A stretch of 64,000 nucleotides of DNA, from assembly GCA_002394385.1 (NCBI GenBank), contig DGTS01000040.1, forward strand, positions 14,301-78,300, given 5' to 3'. Positions 9,010 through 17,614 of this stretch are shown here, one piece after another (position 1 is the stretch's first letter; the number at the start of each line of letters is the position of its first letter). The notes beneath the pieces are model-generated. The model was not told where the DNA came from and searched no databases. It was given only the letters and a program-made list of their open reading frames with translations. The position numbers were made by a program, and so were the translations under genes. The DNA is from Prevotella sp. UBA4330 (GTDB taxonomy: Bacteria; Bacteroidota; Bacteroidia; Bacteroidales; Bacteroidaceae).

Positions 9010-11025
9010 TTAATACCTTACATCAATATTCACCGTTAGCGTTTTGCTGCCGTCTTTCAGTGTTCGCAAATTCTTCTGCAATTCTTCGCGATGGGTGAAG
9101 CCAAAGCTATAGCCAAAGATAACGATATTTTGAGGGGAGAATGCCTCGCCGTTGTATTTGTCCATCAACGCTGCAATGCTTCCAGCAGAGAACTTATCAT
9201 CAGGATTTATCAGATAGAGATGATTGCCTTTGTAATAAGCCGTATAACCATTGAGGTTTATTTCCTCTGCATCCTCAGTTAACCCATAGCCATCAGCAAC
9301 AAGCCATGTGCGCAATACAGTTTCGACTCCAAAATCATCGGCAGTGATATCTGTCATGACATCTTTATCTGGGTTGAACGTCTCCATCTTCAATAGCAAG
9401 TTCTCCTTCGGTTCTTCCAGCGTATAGTGCTTAAAGCCTAAGTCGCCTGCAAATAGAGGATTCTCTTCACGGATTTTCTTGGCAGCACGCTTGATACGCT
9501 CCATTCCTATCTGATCGATAGTATGGGGAACATTCAATTCATCGCATAATTTGATAGCATTCTTAATAGTTGTTTTGCCACTGCCTGTTGCTCTTGCAAG
9601 AGCGATGTCTAAATCCTCCTGAATTTGTACAAGAATGTATTTTACCTTCTTATCTCTAATATTAAGAACAGACTCCGCCGTTGTTCCTGAACCCGAGAAG
9701 AAGTCAACAACAAGGTCTCCATCATCAACACCTATTGCTGTCAGAAGTTTTGTGATTATTTCTGAGTCTTTAGGATTGCTGAAACAATTGGTTCCCATCA
9801 GGCTTGTTAGCCTCTTTGATGCGACACGACCATCGCGATAGATAATACTTGTTAAACTTTGATTGAGTGTATCCTTTAAATAGGTTTTATTATTGGGGAT
9901 TATCGTTTCGTCATCAGAAAAATGAATAAGTCCCTGATCTATCTTCTTCTTCATTTCCGTCTCTTCAAACCGCCACCCGCTTGCGGGCATCTTGCAGACT
10001 TTTCCTGTAATAGGATGAATTACATCATATGTGTACTGACCATAATTCGGACCAGAAATATCAGAGGCAAAATATACACCGCGCTCATCCATCCAATTAT
10101 AATGCTTACTATCATAGATGGGATCTGAGGGAGGGAACTGCTTATACCATTTCAAGGCTTCTTCATGGATTGCTTTCCAATCACTACCATGCATTGCCTT
10201 GAATTTGTCAAAAGCTGCAAAGATTTCATCAGTACCCTGTTTGGGCTCAATCCATTCTCCAACGTTATATTCCTTTGATTTAACATAGGCAAGAATGTAC
10301 TCATGTTGCATGGAAATATAGTCTTCGTCATTTTTGCTACTATTCTTCCATACAATTTCTCCAGCTAAGTTTTCTTCGCCAAAAATGTCATTGCAGAGAA
10401 GACGTAAATTGGCCTCCTCATTCTCATCTATTGAAATAAGAATAACACCATCTTTTTTAAGCAAATCACGAGCAAAGGACAATCTGGGCAACATGAATGT
10501 CAGCCATGCAGCATGACTGGCAGAGTTTCGTTTCGTCATAGACAAAATACGTCCTGCACGTTCTGGAGTTATATCTAAACGCTGAGCCAGTTCCTCTTTT
10601 GAAAAGGAGAACTTGTCTTCATAGACAAAACCGTCACTGCCCGTATTGTAGGGGGGATCAATATATATGACTTTCACCTCCCCACTATATGACTTCACCA
10701 AGTGTTGAAGAGCATCCAAATTGTCACCGCTGATATAAACATTCTGACTATCCTTGTTTTCTGGTTTTGAATTATGCTCAATATCTGGACGAATCAATGT
10801 AGTGGTGTCCATGTTTGTCAACATACGTGCATAGTTCTTGCCCAAGAAGTTAAAACCAGTCGTCTCGTCAGTGATATTAGTTCCCTCTGGGAGTGCAGCA
10901 CGAAATTTCTCGATGTCGAAATCACCTTCAGTAGTAAAACACTGAGGAAAATAGTGTTTCAATACTTCCAGTTCTTTTCCGCCAGCCTGTACTTGCCCAT
11001 TCTTATCTATTATATCTTTTACCAT
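9010..11025 (-). CDS. mod: Type III DNA methyltransferase Mod (N6-adenine, beta class)
   Basis: This 671-residue modification subunit is expected to methylate adenine in a short asymmetric site and to supply sequence recognition to Res. Catalytic motif IV DPPYNTG lies at 123-129, before the SAM-binding motif DFFSGSGTT at about 441-449. That order defines the beta class. The region between (about 220-400) is the expected target-recognition domain. The protein has the usual length and shows no frameshift. No simple-sequence tract that could drive phase variation was seen within the gene. It begins 14 bases after the XRE regulator gene. A P-loop-like GSGKTT near residue 480 is probably coincidental. 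Confidence 0.95.
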   Translation of the reverse strand: MVKDIIDKNGQVQAGGKELEVLKHYFPQCFTTEGDFDIEKFRAALPEGTNITDETTGFNFLGKNYARMLTNMDTTTLIRPDIEHNSKPENKDSQNVYISGDNLDALQHLVKSYSGEVKVIYIDPPYNTGSDGFVYEDKFSFSKEELAQRLDITPERAGRILSMTKRNSASHAAWLTFMLPRLSFARDLLKKDGVILISIDENEEANLRLLCNDIFGEENLAGEIVWKNSSKNDEDYISMQHEYILAYVKSKEYNVGEWIEPKQGTDEIFAAFDKFKAMHGSDWKAIHEEALKWYKQFPPSDPIYDSKHYNWMDERGVYFASDISGPNYGQYTYDVIHPITGKVCKMPASGWRFEETEMKKKIDQGLIHFSDDETIIPNNKTYLKDTLNQSLTSIIYRDGRVASKRLTSLMGTNCFSNPKDSEIITKLLTAIGVDDGDLVVDFFSGSGTTAESVLNIRDKKVKYILVQIQEDLDIALARATGSGKTTIKNAIKLCDELNVPHTIDQIGMERIKRAAKKIREENPLFAGDLGFKHYTLEEPKENLLLKMETFNPDKDVMTDITADDFGVETVLRTWLVADGYGLTEDAEEINLNGYTAYYKGNHLYLINPDDKFSAGSIAALMDKYNGEAFSPQNIVIFGYSFGFTHREELQKNLRTLKDGSKTLTVNIDVRY

Positions 11026-11039
11026 AATAGTCTATTTTT

Positions 11040-11252
11040 TTACAATTCATCTTCTGTCCATAATAAATCATCCACGCTAACCTCAAGAATCTTGGATAGT
11101 TGGATGAACATTTCAACATTAGGCTGAGCAACATTCGTCACCCATTTAGAGATAACGGCAGGGTCCTTGTCCAAGATTTCTGCCAGTTGCTTATTGGTCA
11201 TTCCTTTCTCTGCAAGTACGACTTTCAGACGATTGATTCTTTTACGTTCCAT
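11040..11252 (-). CDS. XRE-family (Cro/CI) transcriptional regulator
   Basis: This is a short helix-turn-helix protein of about 70 residues. The helix-turn-helix core is MTNKQLAEILDKDPAVIS, with the family C-terminal motif LSKILEVSVDDLL. The open frame extends up to 11399, but a Bacteroidetes -7 box (TATCTTTG on the minus strand, 11275-11282) lies inside that extension. The real start is therefore the ATG at 11252, or at most the ATG at 11270, which would be almost leaderless. As the first gene of the operon, 14 bases before mod, it is placed to control expression of the restriction system, like C proteins of other systems. The direction of control (repressor or activator) cannot be read from the sequence. 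Confidence 0.85.
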   Translation of the reverse strand: MERKRINRLKVVLAEKGMTNKQLAEILDKDPAVISKWVTNVAQPNVEMFIQLSKILEVSVDDLLWTEDEL

Positions 11253-11274
11253 TCCTTCTTTTTTGATCATGGCA

Positions 11275-11282
11275 CAAAGATA
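11275..11282 (-). promoter_or_regulatory. -7 box of the defence operon promoter
   Basis: TATCTTTG on the minus strand fits the Bacteroidetes TAnnTTTG consensus. The -33 element is weak (TTCG about 22 nt upstream). The site decides the start codon of the XRE gene. Confidence 0.6.
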
Positions 11283-11399
11283 CATATTTTTTTCGAAAGT
11301 AGTGCGAACATGGCATAAATAATGATGAATTTCGTTTAAAAAATGACTTTTCCTTCGATTCTTCAACTTTATTAAGCAGTTTAATATCGACACTTTCAA

Positions 11400-12040
11400 T
11401 ATATACGCAACTCGAACTATACTTCTTTATCGTTTCGCCATTTGAATAATTGTTATACAGGCGAAGATAAAATACTATCCATATTCTGGGTGTTAAGTAA
11501 TAAAAAAAATTTGATTTAAAAAGAGAACTGATAATAATTTCTAAAAAGAAGAATTATTCTGCTACGTTCCATAGTTATTTGGTGATTCTGGGCTATACCG
11601 TTCAATTCCGCAATTGTCGAAAAACAAGAATCAAAAGTGGTTGTCTTATGTCCTTATGTTTTTTATTACTTCATTGGCATTTCTGTTTTTGATGTAAACC
11701 TAATCTTTCGTAATCCGCAGAATGAACGTGATACATGCACAAAAATAATCAAACTTTGGCACATCACCAAACTATTTTTAAAAATAAGATGCTTTTGTCA
11801 TCTTATTCTTTGCTTTTTGTGCGGAAATGCTTAATTTTGAGAAGCCGATTATGGGGAATAAAAATGAGAATTTGCAGTTTTTCAGTTGTTAGTCATGCAT
11901 TTTCAAAATCCATCAGCGGAATATGATTTCGGATAAGGAAATACAGAATCTTCGATGCATAGAATGTTTTAATCGCTTTCCAATACAATCGTAAATCCCT
12001 TCTTCATTCTCTTTTATCCCTTTTGCACTTTATGAAATTG
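11400..12040. other. AT-rich gene-free stretch at the right edge of the defence island
   Basis: No supportable gene, RNA or repeat was seen. Only short chance-like frames occur. The stretch marks the change from the AT-rich defence operon to core genes starting with luxS. Confidence 0.5.
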
Positions 12041-12535
12041 CTATGCATCGGCAAACACCTTGCCGTCATCGAGAGTGATTTGCAACTTGGTGTATTCGCA
12101 GTGGAAGTCATGTTGCAGGCGGTCGAGATAGCGGGCACTTTCCCATTTGCACATTGGCAGGTCATGAAGCAGGTAGTTGCCACATGCTTCGGGACGTGTT
12201 GCTGGCACCTCATCCTGTGTGAGTATCCACTCGAGACATTTGATGGTAAGGCTGCGCATGTCCTCAACTGTGTATGCTCCTGTCATGATGATATACATGC
12301 CGGTGAGACAACCCATAGGACCTACATACACCACATCGTCTTTAGCGTTGCTGTTGCGGAACCAAGTGGCCATGAGGTGTTCTAAACTATGCATGGCAGC
12401 AGGAGCAACTGCTGGTTCCTTGTTGGGTTCGGTGATGCGCAGGTCGAAAGTGGTGAAACCTCGATCTTCTCGTGACACATAGATTCCTGGTTTCAGGTGG
12501 GTATGGTCGATAGTGAAACTTTGTATAACTTCCAT
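12041..12535 (-). CDS. luxS: S-ribosylhomocysteine lyase LuxS
   Basis: LuxS cleaves S-ribosylhomocysteine to homocysteine and the precursor of autoinducer-2, in the cytosolic activated-methyl cycle. The metal-binding HSLEH motif (HxxEH) and the catalytic cysteine region GPMGCLTGMY are both present, and the C-terminal HDLPMCKWESAR segment fits the family. The ATG at 12535 gives 164 residues, the normal length. An upstream extension in the same frame to 12601 would overlap the YraN-like gene and is not part of the family. It lies 56 bases behind that gene on the same strand. Its partner gene pfs is not in the window. Confidence 0.96.
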   Translation of the reverse strand: MEVIQSFTIDHTHLKPGIYVSREDRGFTTFDLRITEPNKEPAVAPAAMHSLEHLMATWFRNSNAKDDVVYVGPMGCLTGMYIIMTGAYTVEDMRSLTIKCLEWILTQDEVPATRPEACGNYLLHDLPMCKWESARYLDRLQHDFHCEYTKLQITLDDGKVFADA

Positions 12536-12591
12536 ATTATATAATGTATGAATTGTGGTATTAAATGTTTTGCATAGACAAACTATATTTA

Positions 12592-13293
12592 TTATTTCCA
12601 TTGATGTCCACCGCTGTATAATGGTCGGGATAATTGGAAATCCTCAATATGTTCTATTTCTGGGGTGTCGTTGCCAGGCATTCCGATGACGGTGATGACA
12701 TCAAAGCGATGAGCAGAGGTGACATGCTTATACTGCAAGTAATGGTTAATGGCGGCCAGAAGATTGCGTTGCTTCTGGCGGTTTACGGCTGTGACAGGTG
12801 CTGCGTAGTTGTTACTACTGCGTGTCTTCACTTCAACGAATACCGTAATGCCGTCGTGCAGGGCAATGATGTCGATGTCGCGATGGCCAGAGTGCCAGTC
12901 TCTCTCTAAGATGATGTAGCCTTTTTCCCGCAGGTAAGCAGATGCGATTTCCTCTCCCCATACACCTGTCTGCAGATGTTCTGGTCCTTCCTCTTTCTGC
13001 TTGTCGTGGTTTTCACCTCTTGCCAAAAGTTCTTTGCACCTTGTATATGTTTTGTTTACCCATCCTTCCTTGTCAGGCACATTTGGCAGCATCCGTTCAA
13101 GAGCGGCTAATATTTTCTCTGCTTCGTCAATTCTGTCTTCGCTTACTCTGGATTTCAGAATGTCGGAAGCGGTATAAAACATTGCCAATGACGTGTAAGG
13201 ACCCTTGTCCTTGGCGTAGAGAGGACGAATGGCATCGTATGCCTCTTCTATGCGACCCTGCTTACGCAATTCAAAAACATCCTTAACGGTCAT
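12592..13293 (-). CDS. YraN/UPF0102-family nuclease-fold protein with N-terminal helical extension
   Basis: The 233-residue product has two parts. Residues 1-105 are helical and TPR-like (RKQGRIEEAYDAIRPLY, ERIDEAEKIL-type repeats). Residues about 108-233 match the UPF0102/YraN family, a PD-(D/E)XK fold of about 120 residues, with WGEEIASAYLREKGY, the DIDIIA segment and FVEVKTRS. The usual GEIDII is GHRDIDII here, so one acidic position is shifted or replaced. YraN proteins have no settled function; a role in DNA processing is guessed from the fold. The gene is followed by luxS with no overlap. Confidence 0.8.
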   Translation of the reverse strand: MTVKDVFELRKQGRIEEAYDAIRPLYAKDKGPYTSLAMFYTASDILKSRVSEDRIDEAEKILAALERMLPNVPDKEGWVNKTYTRCKELLARGENHDKQKEEGPEHLQTGVWGEEIASAYLREKGYIILERDWHSGHRDIDIIALHDGITVFVEVKTRSSNNYAAPVTAVNRQKQRNLLAAINHYLQYKHVTSAHRFDVITVIGMPGNDTPEIEHIEDFQLSRPLYSGGHQWK

Positions 13294-13357
13294 AGTACTG
13301 ATATTATTATCAACGATATAATGTAAGACAAGGGAATGAGTAACAGTTATAATGTTC

Positions 13358-14086
13358 TCATCTCTCGAAATACTGTTCGAGAAGTGGGGTAGCAGAGCCT
13401 TCGTGGTTCTCGAGGTCGTTGATAATTACTCCATGTTCGAGCAGTACGATGCGTGTGCAGATGTCAACTGTATGTGCGAGGTTGTGGCTCGACAACAGTA
13501 TCGTTGCACCCGTCTCGCGGTTGTACTCTGTGAGCAAATGCTTCAGCACATTCTGGCTTGTGGGGTCGAGGAAGTTGAAAGGCTCGTCGAGAATTACCAG
13601 TTGCGGCGATGTCATCAGCGCCGCCATGATGCCTACCTTGTGCTTATTGCCGGCAGACAGGTTTCTTATCAGTTTCTTCTGTCCGAGAATCTCGCCGCCC
13701 ATGAATGTCTCGAATTTCTCCAAGTGCTGTTTCACCACGTCATTGCTTAGATTGCTGACATTGGCAACAAACTGGAAATACTCTTCTGGGGTGAGAAAAT
13801 CAATAAGGAAACCTTCGTCGATGTATGCACCGGTATGGCTTTTCCATTCCTCACTCTCGGCAGGATTGATGGCTGTGAGTTGGTTCTCGTTGTTGAGATA
13901 TGAGAGTGTTATGTTGCCCTCGTCAGCCTTCACCAAATCAACAATGAGGCGGAAGAGAGTTGTCTTGCCGGCTCCGTTGTTACCCACAAGACCGAGAAAG
14001 TCGCCATCGGCGATGTTAAATGAATCGATGTTTACGACGGTATTCTTGTCGTATATCTTCTTTAGGTTGCTTATTGATATCTGCAT
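13358..14086 (-). CDS. ABC transporter ATP-binding protein, orphan
   Basis: This is a 242-residue nucleotide-binding subunit of the ABC-2 export type. Walker A is GNNGAGKTT (about 35-43), the signature is the variant LSAGNKHKVG, Walker B is LVILDEPFNFLDP, and the switch histidine is in LLSSHNLAH. No membrane partner gene is adjacent on either side, so its substrate is unknown. It starts 17 bases downstream of the strong hairpin that ends secA, so transcription must come from read-through or from a promoter hidden in that hairpin region. Confidence 0.88.
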   Translation of the reverse strand: MQISISNLKKIYDKNTVVNIDSFNIADGDFLGLVGNNGAGKTTLFRLIVDLVKADEGNITLSYLNNENQLTAINPAESEEWKSHTGAYIDEGFLIDFLTPEEYFQFVANVSNLSNDVVKQHLEKFETFMGGEILGQKKLIRNLSAGNKHKVGIMAALMTSPQLVILDEPFNFLDPTSQNVLKHLLTEYNRETGATILLSSHNLAHTVDICTRIVLLEHGVIINDLENHEGSATPLLEQYFER

Positions 14087-14103
14087 TTCTTGGATGGATT
14101 ATG

Positions 14104-14147
14104 AAAAAGGGTTTAAGTATTGAAGGCTGTTTTCAATACTTAAACCC
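14104..14147 (-). terminator. Terminator of secA
   Basis: A perfect 16-bp inverted repeat (GGGTTTAAGTATTGAA and its complement, 14109-14124 / 14132-14147) is followed on the minus strand by TTTTT. It sits only 12 bases after the secA stop and 22 bases before the ABC gene. Confidence 0.85.
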
Positions 14148-14158
14148 TACATTATTAA

Positions 14159-17100
14159 TTATACAAGACCACGTCCGTGGCAGTTCTTAAATTTCTTTCC
14201 ACTGCCGCATGGGCATGGATCGTTGCGTCCTGGCAGTTTCTCGCGGGTTATAGGCATGCGGCGTTGTGGTGCTGCACTCTCGCGAGTGTCATGTTGTGCT
14301 GCTGCTTGCTGGTTCTGGTCCACGAGGTCGTTGCCCTTTTGCTCGTTATAACGTTGTGAACGCTGCTCTGGTGCAGCCTCGCGAACTTCATCTTGTTGCA
14401 GTTCTGGTATCTGTCCGCGCATGAGAATGCTCAGTATTCGGTTGTTGTTCTGGTCAACCATATTCTCCTTGAAGAGTTCAGCACTCTCGAGTTTGAATAT
14501 CACGAGCGGGTCTTTCTGCTCGTAACTTGCGTTCTGCACGCTATGGCGAAGTTCGTCGAGTTGGCGCAGGTTCTCCTTCCAACAGTCGTCGATGATGTGA
14601 AGCATGATAGACTTCTCAAACTGCTTAACAACGCTCTTTGCCTCTGTCTCGTATGCTTCTTTAAGGTCGCATGGTATCTGGTACATTCTCTTGCCATCGG
14701 TTACAGGCACGACGATGCGTTCATACATTGAACCCTGGTTCTCGTAAACTTGCTTTATCACAGGCCATGCGACAGTCTGTATGCGCTCCGTCTTACGGTT
14801 GAACGCATTTATTGCGGCTTGGTATGAGTCTTCGAGCAACTTGTCGGTGACGCCTTCTCTGAACTGTTCCTCGGTGAATGGGCATTCCATTGCAAGCACC
14901 TTGATGAACTGCTCTTTGCATCCCTCATAGTCGTTTGTTGTGATAATGTTTTCAACGCGGTTCCAGATGAGGTTTGCGATGTCCATACCGATGCGTTCAC
15001 CCATGAGAGCATGGCGACGGTTCTTATATACGATGGTACGCTGAGTGTTCATCACGTCATCGTATTCAAGCAGGCGCTTACGGATACCGAAGTTGTTCTC
15101 CTCAACCTTCTTCTGAGCGCGCTCGATGCTGTTTGAAATCATTGAGTGCTCAAGACGCTCTCCCTCGTCGAAGTGGAGACGGTCCATAATCTTTGCAATG
15201 CGCTCAGATGCGAAGAGACGCATCAGTTTGTCTTCAAGTGAGACATAGAACACAGAAGAACCTGGGTCACCTTGTCGTCCGGCACGACCACGCAACTGTC
15301 TGTCCACGCGGCGACTCTCGTGTCTCTCTGTACCGATGATGGCAAGTCCGCCAGCCTCTTTTACCTCTTTAGAAAGTTTGATGTCGGTACCACGACCAGC
15401 CATGTTGGTCGCAATGGTCACGGCACCAAGTCCGTTAACGCTTTGTCCGGCATTTGCCACGATGTCAGCCTCGCGCTGGTGGAGTTTCGCATTAAGTACC
15501 TGGTGAGGAATCTTGCGCAGGGTGAGCATACGGCTGAGCAACTCTGAAATCTCCACACTTGTGGTACCCACCAGGGTAGGACGGCCAGCGTTTCTCATCT
15601 CCTGTATCTCCTCGATGACGGCATTATACTTTTCGCGTGCCGTCTTATACACACGGTCGTTCATGTCGTTACGAATCACCGGTTTGTTGGTAGGAATCTC
15701 AACCACATCGAGTTTGTAGATGTCCCAGAACTCGCCTGCCTCGGTGCTTGCGGTACCTGTCATACCAGCCAACTTGTGATACATGCGGAAGTAGTTCTGC
15801 AGGGTGATGGTAGCGAAAGTCTGCGTTGCCTCCTTCACTTTAACATGTTCTTTCGCCTCGATAGCCTGATGCAAGCCGTCGCTCCATTGACGTCCCTCCA
15901 TGATACGTCCTGTCTGCTCGTCCACAATCTTCACTTCGCCGTCCATTACGACATACTCGTCGTCCTTGTTGAACATGGTGTATGCCTTGAGCAACTGTTG
16001 CAGGGTGTGAACGCGCTCGCTCTGCACGCCGTAGTGGCTGAGCAGTTCGTCCTTCTTTGCCACCTTCTCCTCGTCGCTCATCTGCTGAGCCTCGAGTTCA
16101 GACATCTCTGTCGTAATGTCAGGCAGCACGAAGAGTTCGCGGTCGTTAACCTGCTTTGCCAGCCAGTCGGTACCTTTATCGGTAAGGTCAACGCTGTTCA
16201 GTTTCTCGTCAACAACGAAGTAGAGTGGCTCTACAGCCTCTGGCATGTGGCGGTTGTTGTTCTCCATGTAGTATTCTTCGGTCTTCAGCATACCTGTCTT
16301 AATGCCTTCCTCCGAGAGATACTTGATGAGCGGCTTGCTCTTCGGTAGCGCCTTATGAGAGCGATAGAGAGCAAGGAAGCCTTCTTCGAGTTTCTTTTGT
16401 CCCTCCTTGTTGCCCTCTTCAACCATCTTTGTTCCTTCTGTAATGAGTTGCTTTGCCTCAGCAAGATACTGAGAGGCCAGTTTTCGCTGAACATCCACAA
16501 GACGTTCAACGAGCGGCTGGTACTCCTCGAACATCTGGTCGCCGCCATTAGGCACAGGACCAGAGATGATGAGCGGTGTGCGGGCATCGTCGATGAGCAC
16601 CGAGTCAACCTCATCGACTATGGCATAGTTGTGGCTTCTCTGCACAAGGTCTGCCGGGCTGATGGCCATATTGTCACGAAGGTAGTCGAAACCGAATTCA
16701 TTATTTGTTCCGAAGGTGATGTCAGCCTGATATGCCTTGCGCCTTTCGGGAGAGTTAGGCTTATGCTTGTCGATGCAATCTACCGAAAGACCGTTGAACA
16801 TATAGAGAGGTCCCATCCACTCGGAGTCACGTTTGGCAAGGTAATCGTTCACCGTTACGACGTGAACTCCATTGCCTGTAAGGGCATTGAGGAATACAGG
16901 CAGGGTGGCAACGAGGGTCTTACCTTCACCGGTTGCCATCTCCGCAATCTTTCCTTGATGAAGAACGATACCTCCGAAGAGTTGCACATCATAGTGCACC
17001 ATGTCCCACTTGAGGTCGTTACCGCCTGCCATCCAGTGGTTCTGGTATATTGCTTTGTCGTCTTCAATACGTACAAAGTCTTTTGTTGCGGCAAGTTCGC

Positions 17101-17506
17101 GGTCGAAATCGGTGGCAGTCACCACGACCTCTTCGTTCTCGGCAAAGCGTCGGGCGGTCTCTTTCACGATGCTGAAAGCCACAGGCATCACGTCGTTGAG
17201 TGCCTTCTCGTAAATATCGAGCACGTCTTTCTCCAGTTTATCTATCTGGTCGAATATTGCTCCGCGCTCGTCAATGGGCGTTGCTTCTATCTTAGCCTTG
17301 AGTTCAGCAATCTTTGCTTTCTCTTCTTTTGCTGAGTCTTGAACGTATGACTGTATCTCTTTTGTCTTAGCGCGGAGAGCGTCGTTGTCAAGTTTTTCTA
17401 TTTCCGGATATGCTTGTTTCACCTTTTCTACGAGCGGTTTCACAAGTTTCATGTCTCTCGTTGACTTGTTTCCGAACAACGAAGTCAAGATTTTGTTGAA
17501 ATTCAT
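14159..17506 (-). CDS. secA: Preprotein translocase ATPase SecA
   Basis: SecA drives protein export through SecYEG at the inner membrane. The 1,115-residue length is longer than the ~900 of E. coli but normal for Bacteroidetes, which carry extra insertions. Visible are Walker A MATGEGKTLVATL, the DEVDSVLIDDARTPLIISG segment, helicase motif TNMAGRGTDIKL, and the C-terminal zinc-binding tail CPCGSGKKFKNCHG, which binds SecB or ribosomes in other bacteria. The gene has its own -7 box upstream and a strong terminator downstream, so it is probably monocistronic. Confidence 0.98.
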   Translation of the reverse strand: MNFNKILTSLFGNKSTRDMKLVKPLVEKVKQAYPEIEKLDNDALRAKTKEIQSYVQDSAKEEKAKIAELKAKIEATPIDERGAIFDQIDKLEKDVLDIYEKALNDVMPVAFSIVKETARRFAENEEVVVTATDFDRELAATKDFVRIEDDKAIYQNHWMAGGNDLKWDMVHYDVQLFGGIVLHQGKIAEMATGEGKTLVATLPVFLNALTGNGVHVVTVNDYLAKRDSEWMGPLYMFNGLSVDCIDKHKPNSPERRKAYQADITFGTNNEFGFDYLRDNMAISPADLVQRSHNYAIVDEVDSVLIDDARTPLIISGPVPNGGDQMFEEYQPLVERLVDVQRKLASQYLAEAKQLITEGTKMVEEGNKEGQKKLEEGFLALYRSHKALPKSKPLIKYLSEEGIKTGMLKTEEYYMENNNRHMPEAVEPLYFVVDEKLNSVDLTDKGTDWLAKQVNDRELFVLPDITTEMSELEAQQMSDEEKVAKKDELLSHYGVQSERVHTLQQLLKAYTMFNKDDEYVVMDGEVKIVDEQTGRIMEGRQWSDGLHQAIEAKEHVKVKEATQTFATITLQNYFRMYHKLAGMTGTASTEAGEFWDIYKLDVVEIPTNKPVIRNDMNDRVYKTAREKYNAVIEEIQEMRNAGRPTLVGTTSVEISELLSRMLTLRKIPHQVLNAKLHQREADIVANAGQSVNGLGAVTIATNMAGRGTDIKLSKEVKEAGGLAIIGTERHESRRVDRQLRGRAGRQGDPGSSVFYVSLEDKLMRLFASERIAKIMDRLHFDEGERLEHSMISNSIERAQKKVEENNFGIRKRLLEYDDVMNTQRTIVYKNRRHALMGERIGMDIANLIWNRVENIITTNDYEGCKEQFIKVLAMECPFTEEQFREGVTDKLLEDSYQAAINAFNRKTERIQTVAWPVIKQVYENQGSMYERIVVPVTDGKRMYQIPCDLKEAYETEAKSVVKQFEKSIMLHIIDDCWKENLRQLDELRHSVQNASYEQKDPLVIFKLESAELFKENMVDQNNNRILSILMRGQIPELQQDEVREAAPEQRSQRYNEQKGNDLVDQNQQAAAQHDTRESAAPQRRMPITREKLPGRNDPCPCGSGKKFKNCHGRGLV

Positions 17507-17546
17507 ATTTATTTCTTGTTTTATTGTTACATGTAAAATTGAGCGA

Positions 17547-17554
17547 CAAAGGTA
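17547..17554 (-). promoter_or_regulatory. -7 box of the secA promoter
   Basis: TACCTTTG on the minus strand lies about 40 bases before the secA start. No clear TTTG was seen at the -33 position. Confidence 0.55.
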
Positions 17555-17614
17555 CGAAAAAAATCGTTATTTGCGCATAAAATAATGATAAAATGAGGTT
17601 TGTGGCTGTAAAAA

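Noticed and set aside
9530..9620. P-loop-like GSGKTT within Mod
   Set aside because: It lies where type III Mod proteins have a Lys/Thr-rich linker, and no Walker B or ATPase fold follows.
11637..11926. Small plus-strand frames in the AT-rich gap before luxS
   Set aside because: Sequence is rich in Phe, Ile and Cys from AT-rich DNA, with no promoter or ribosome site.
16355..17335. Long open frame (326 codons) antisense to secA
   Set aside because: It lies fully inside secA on the other strand, has no start signal and no family, and is explained by codon bias of the sense gene.
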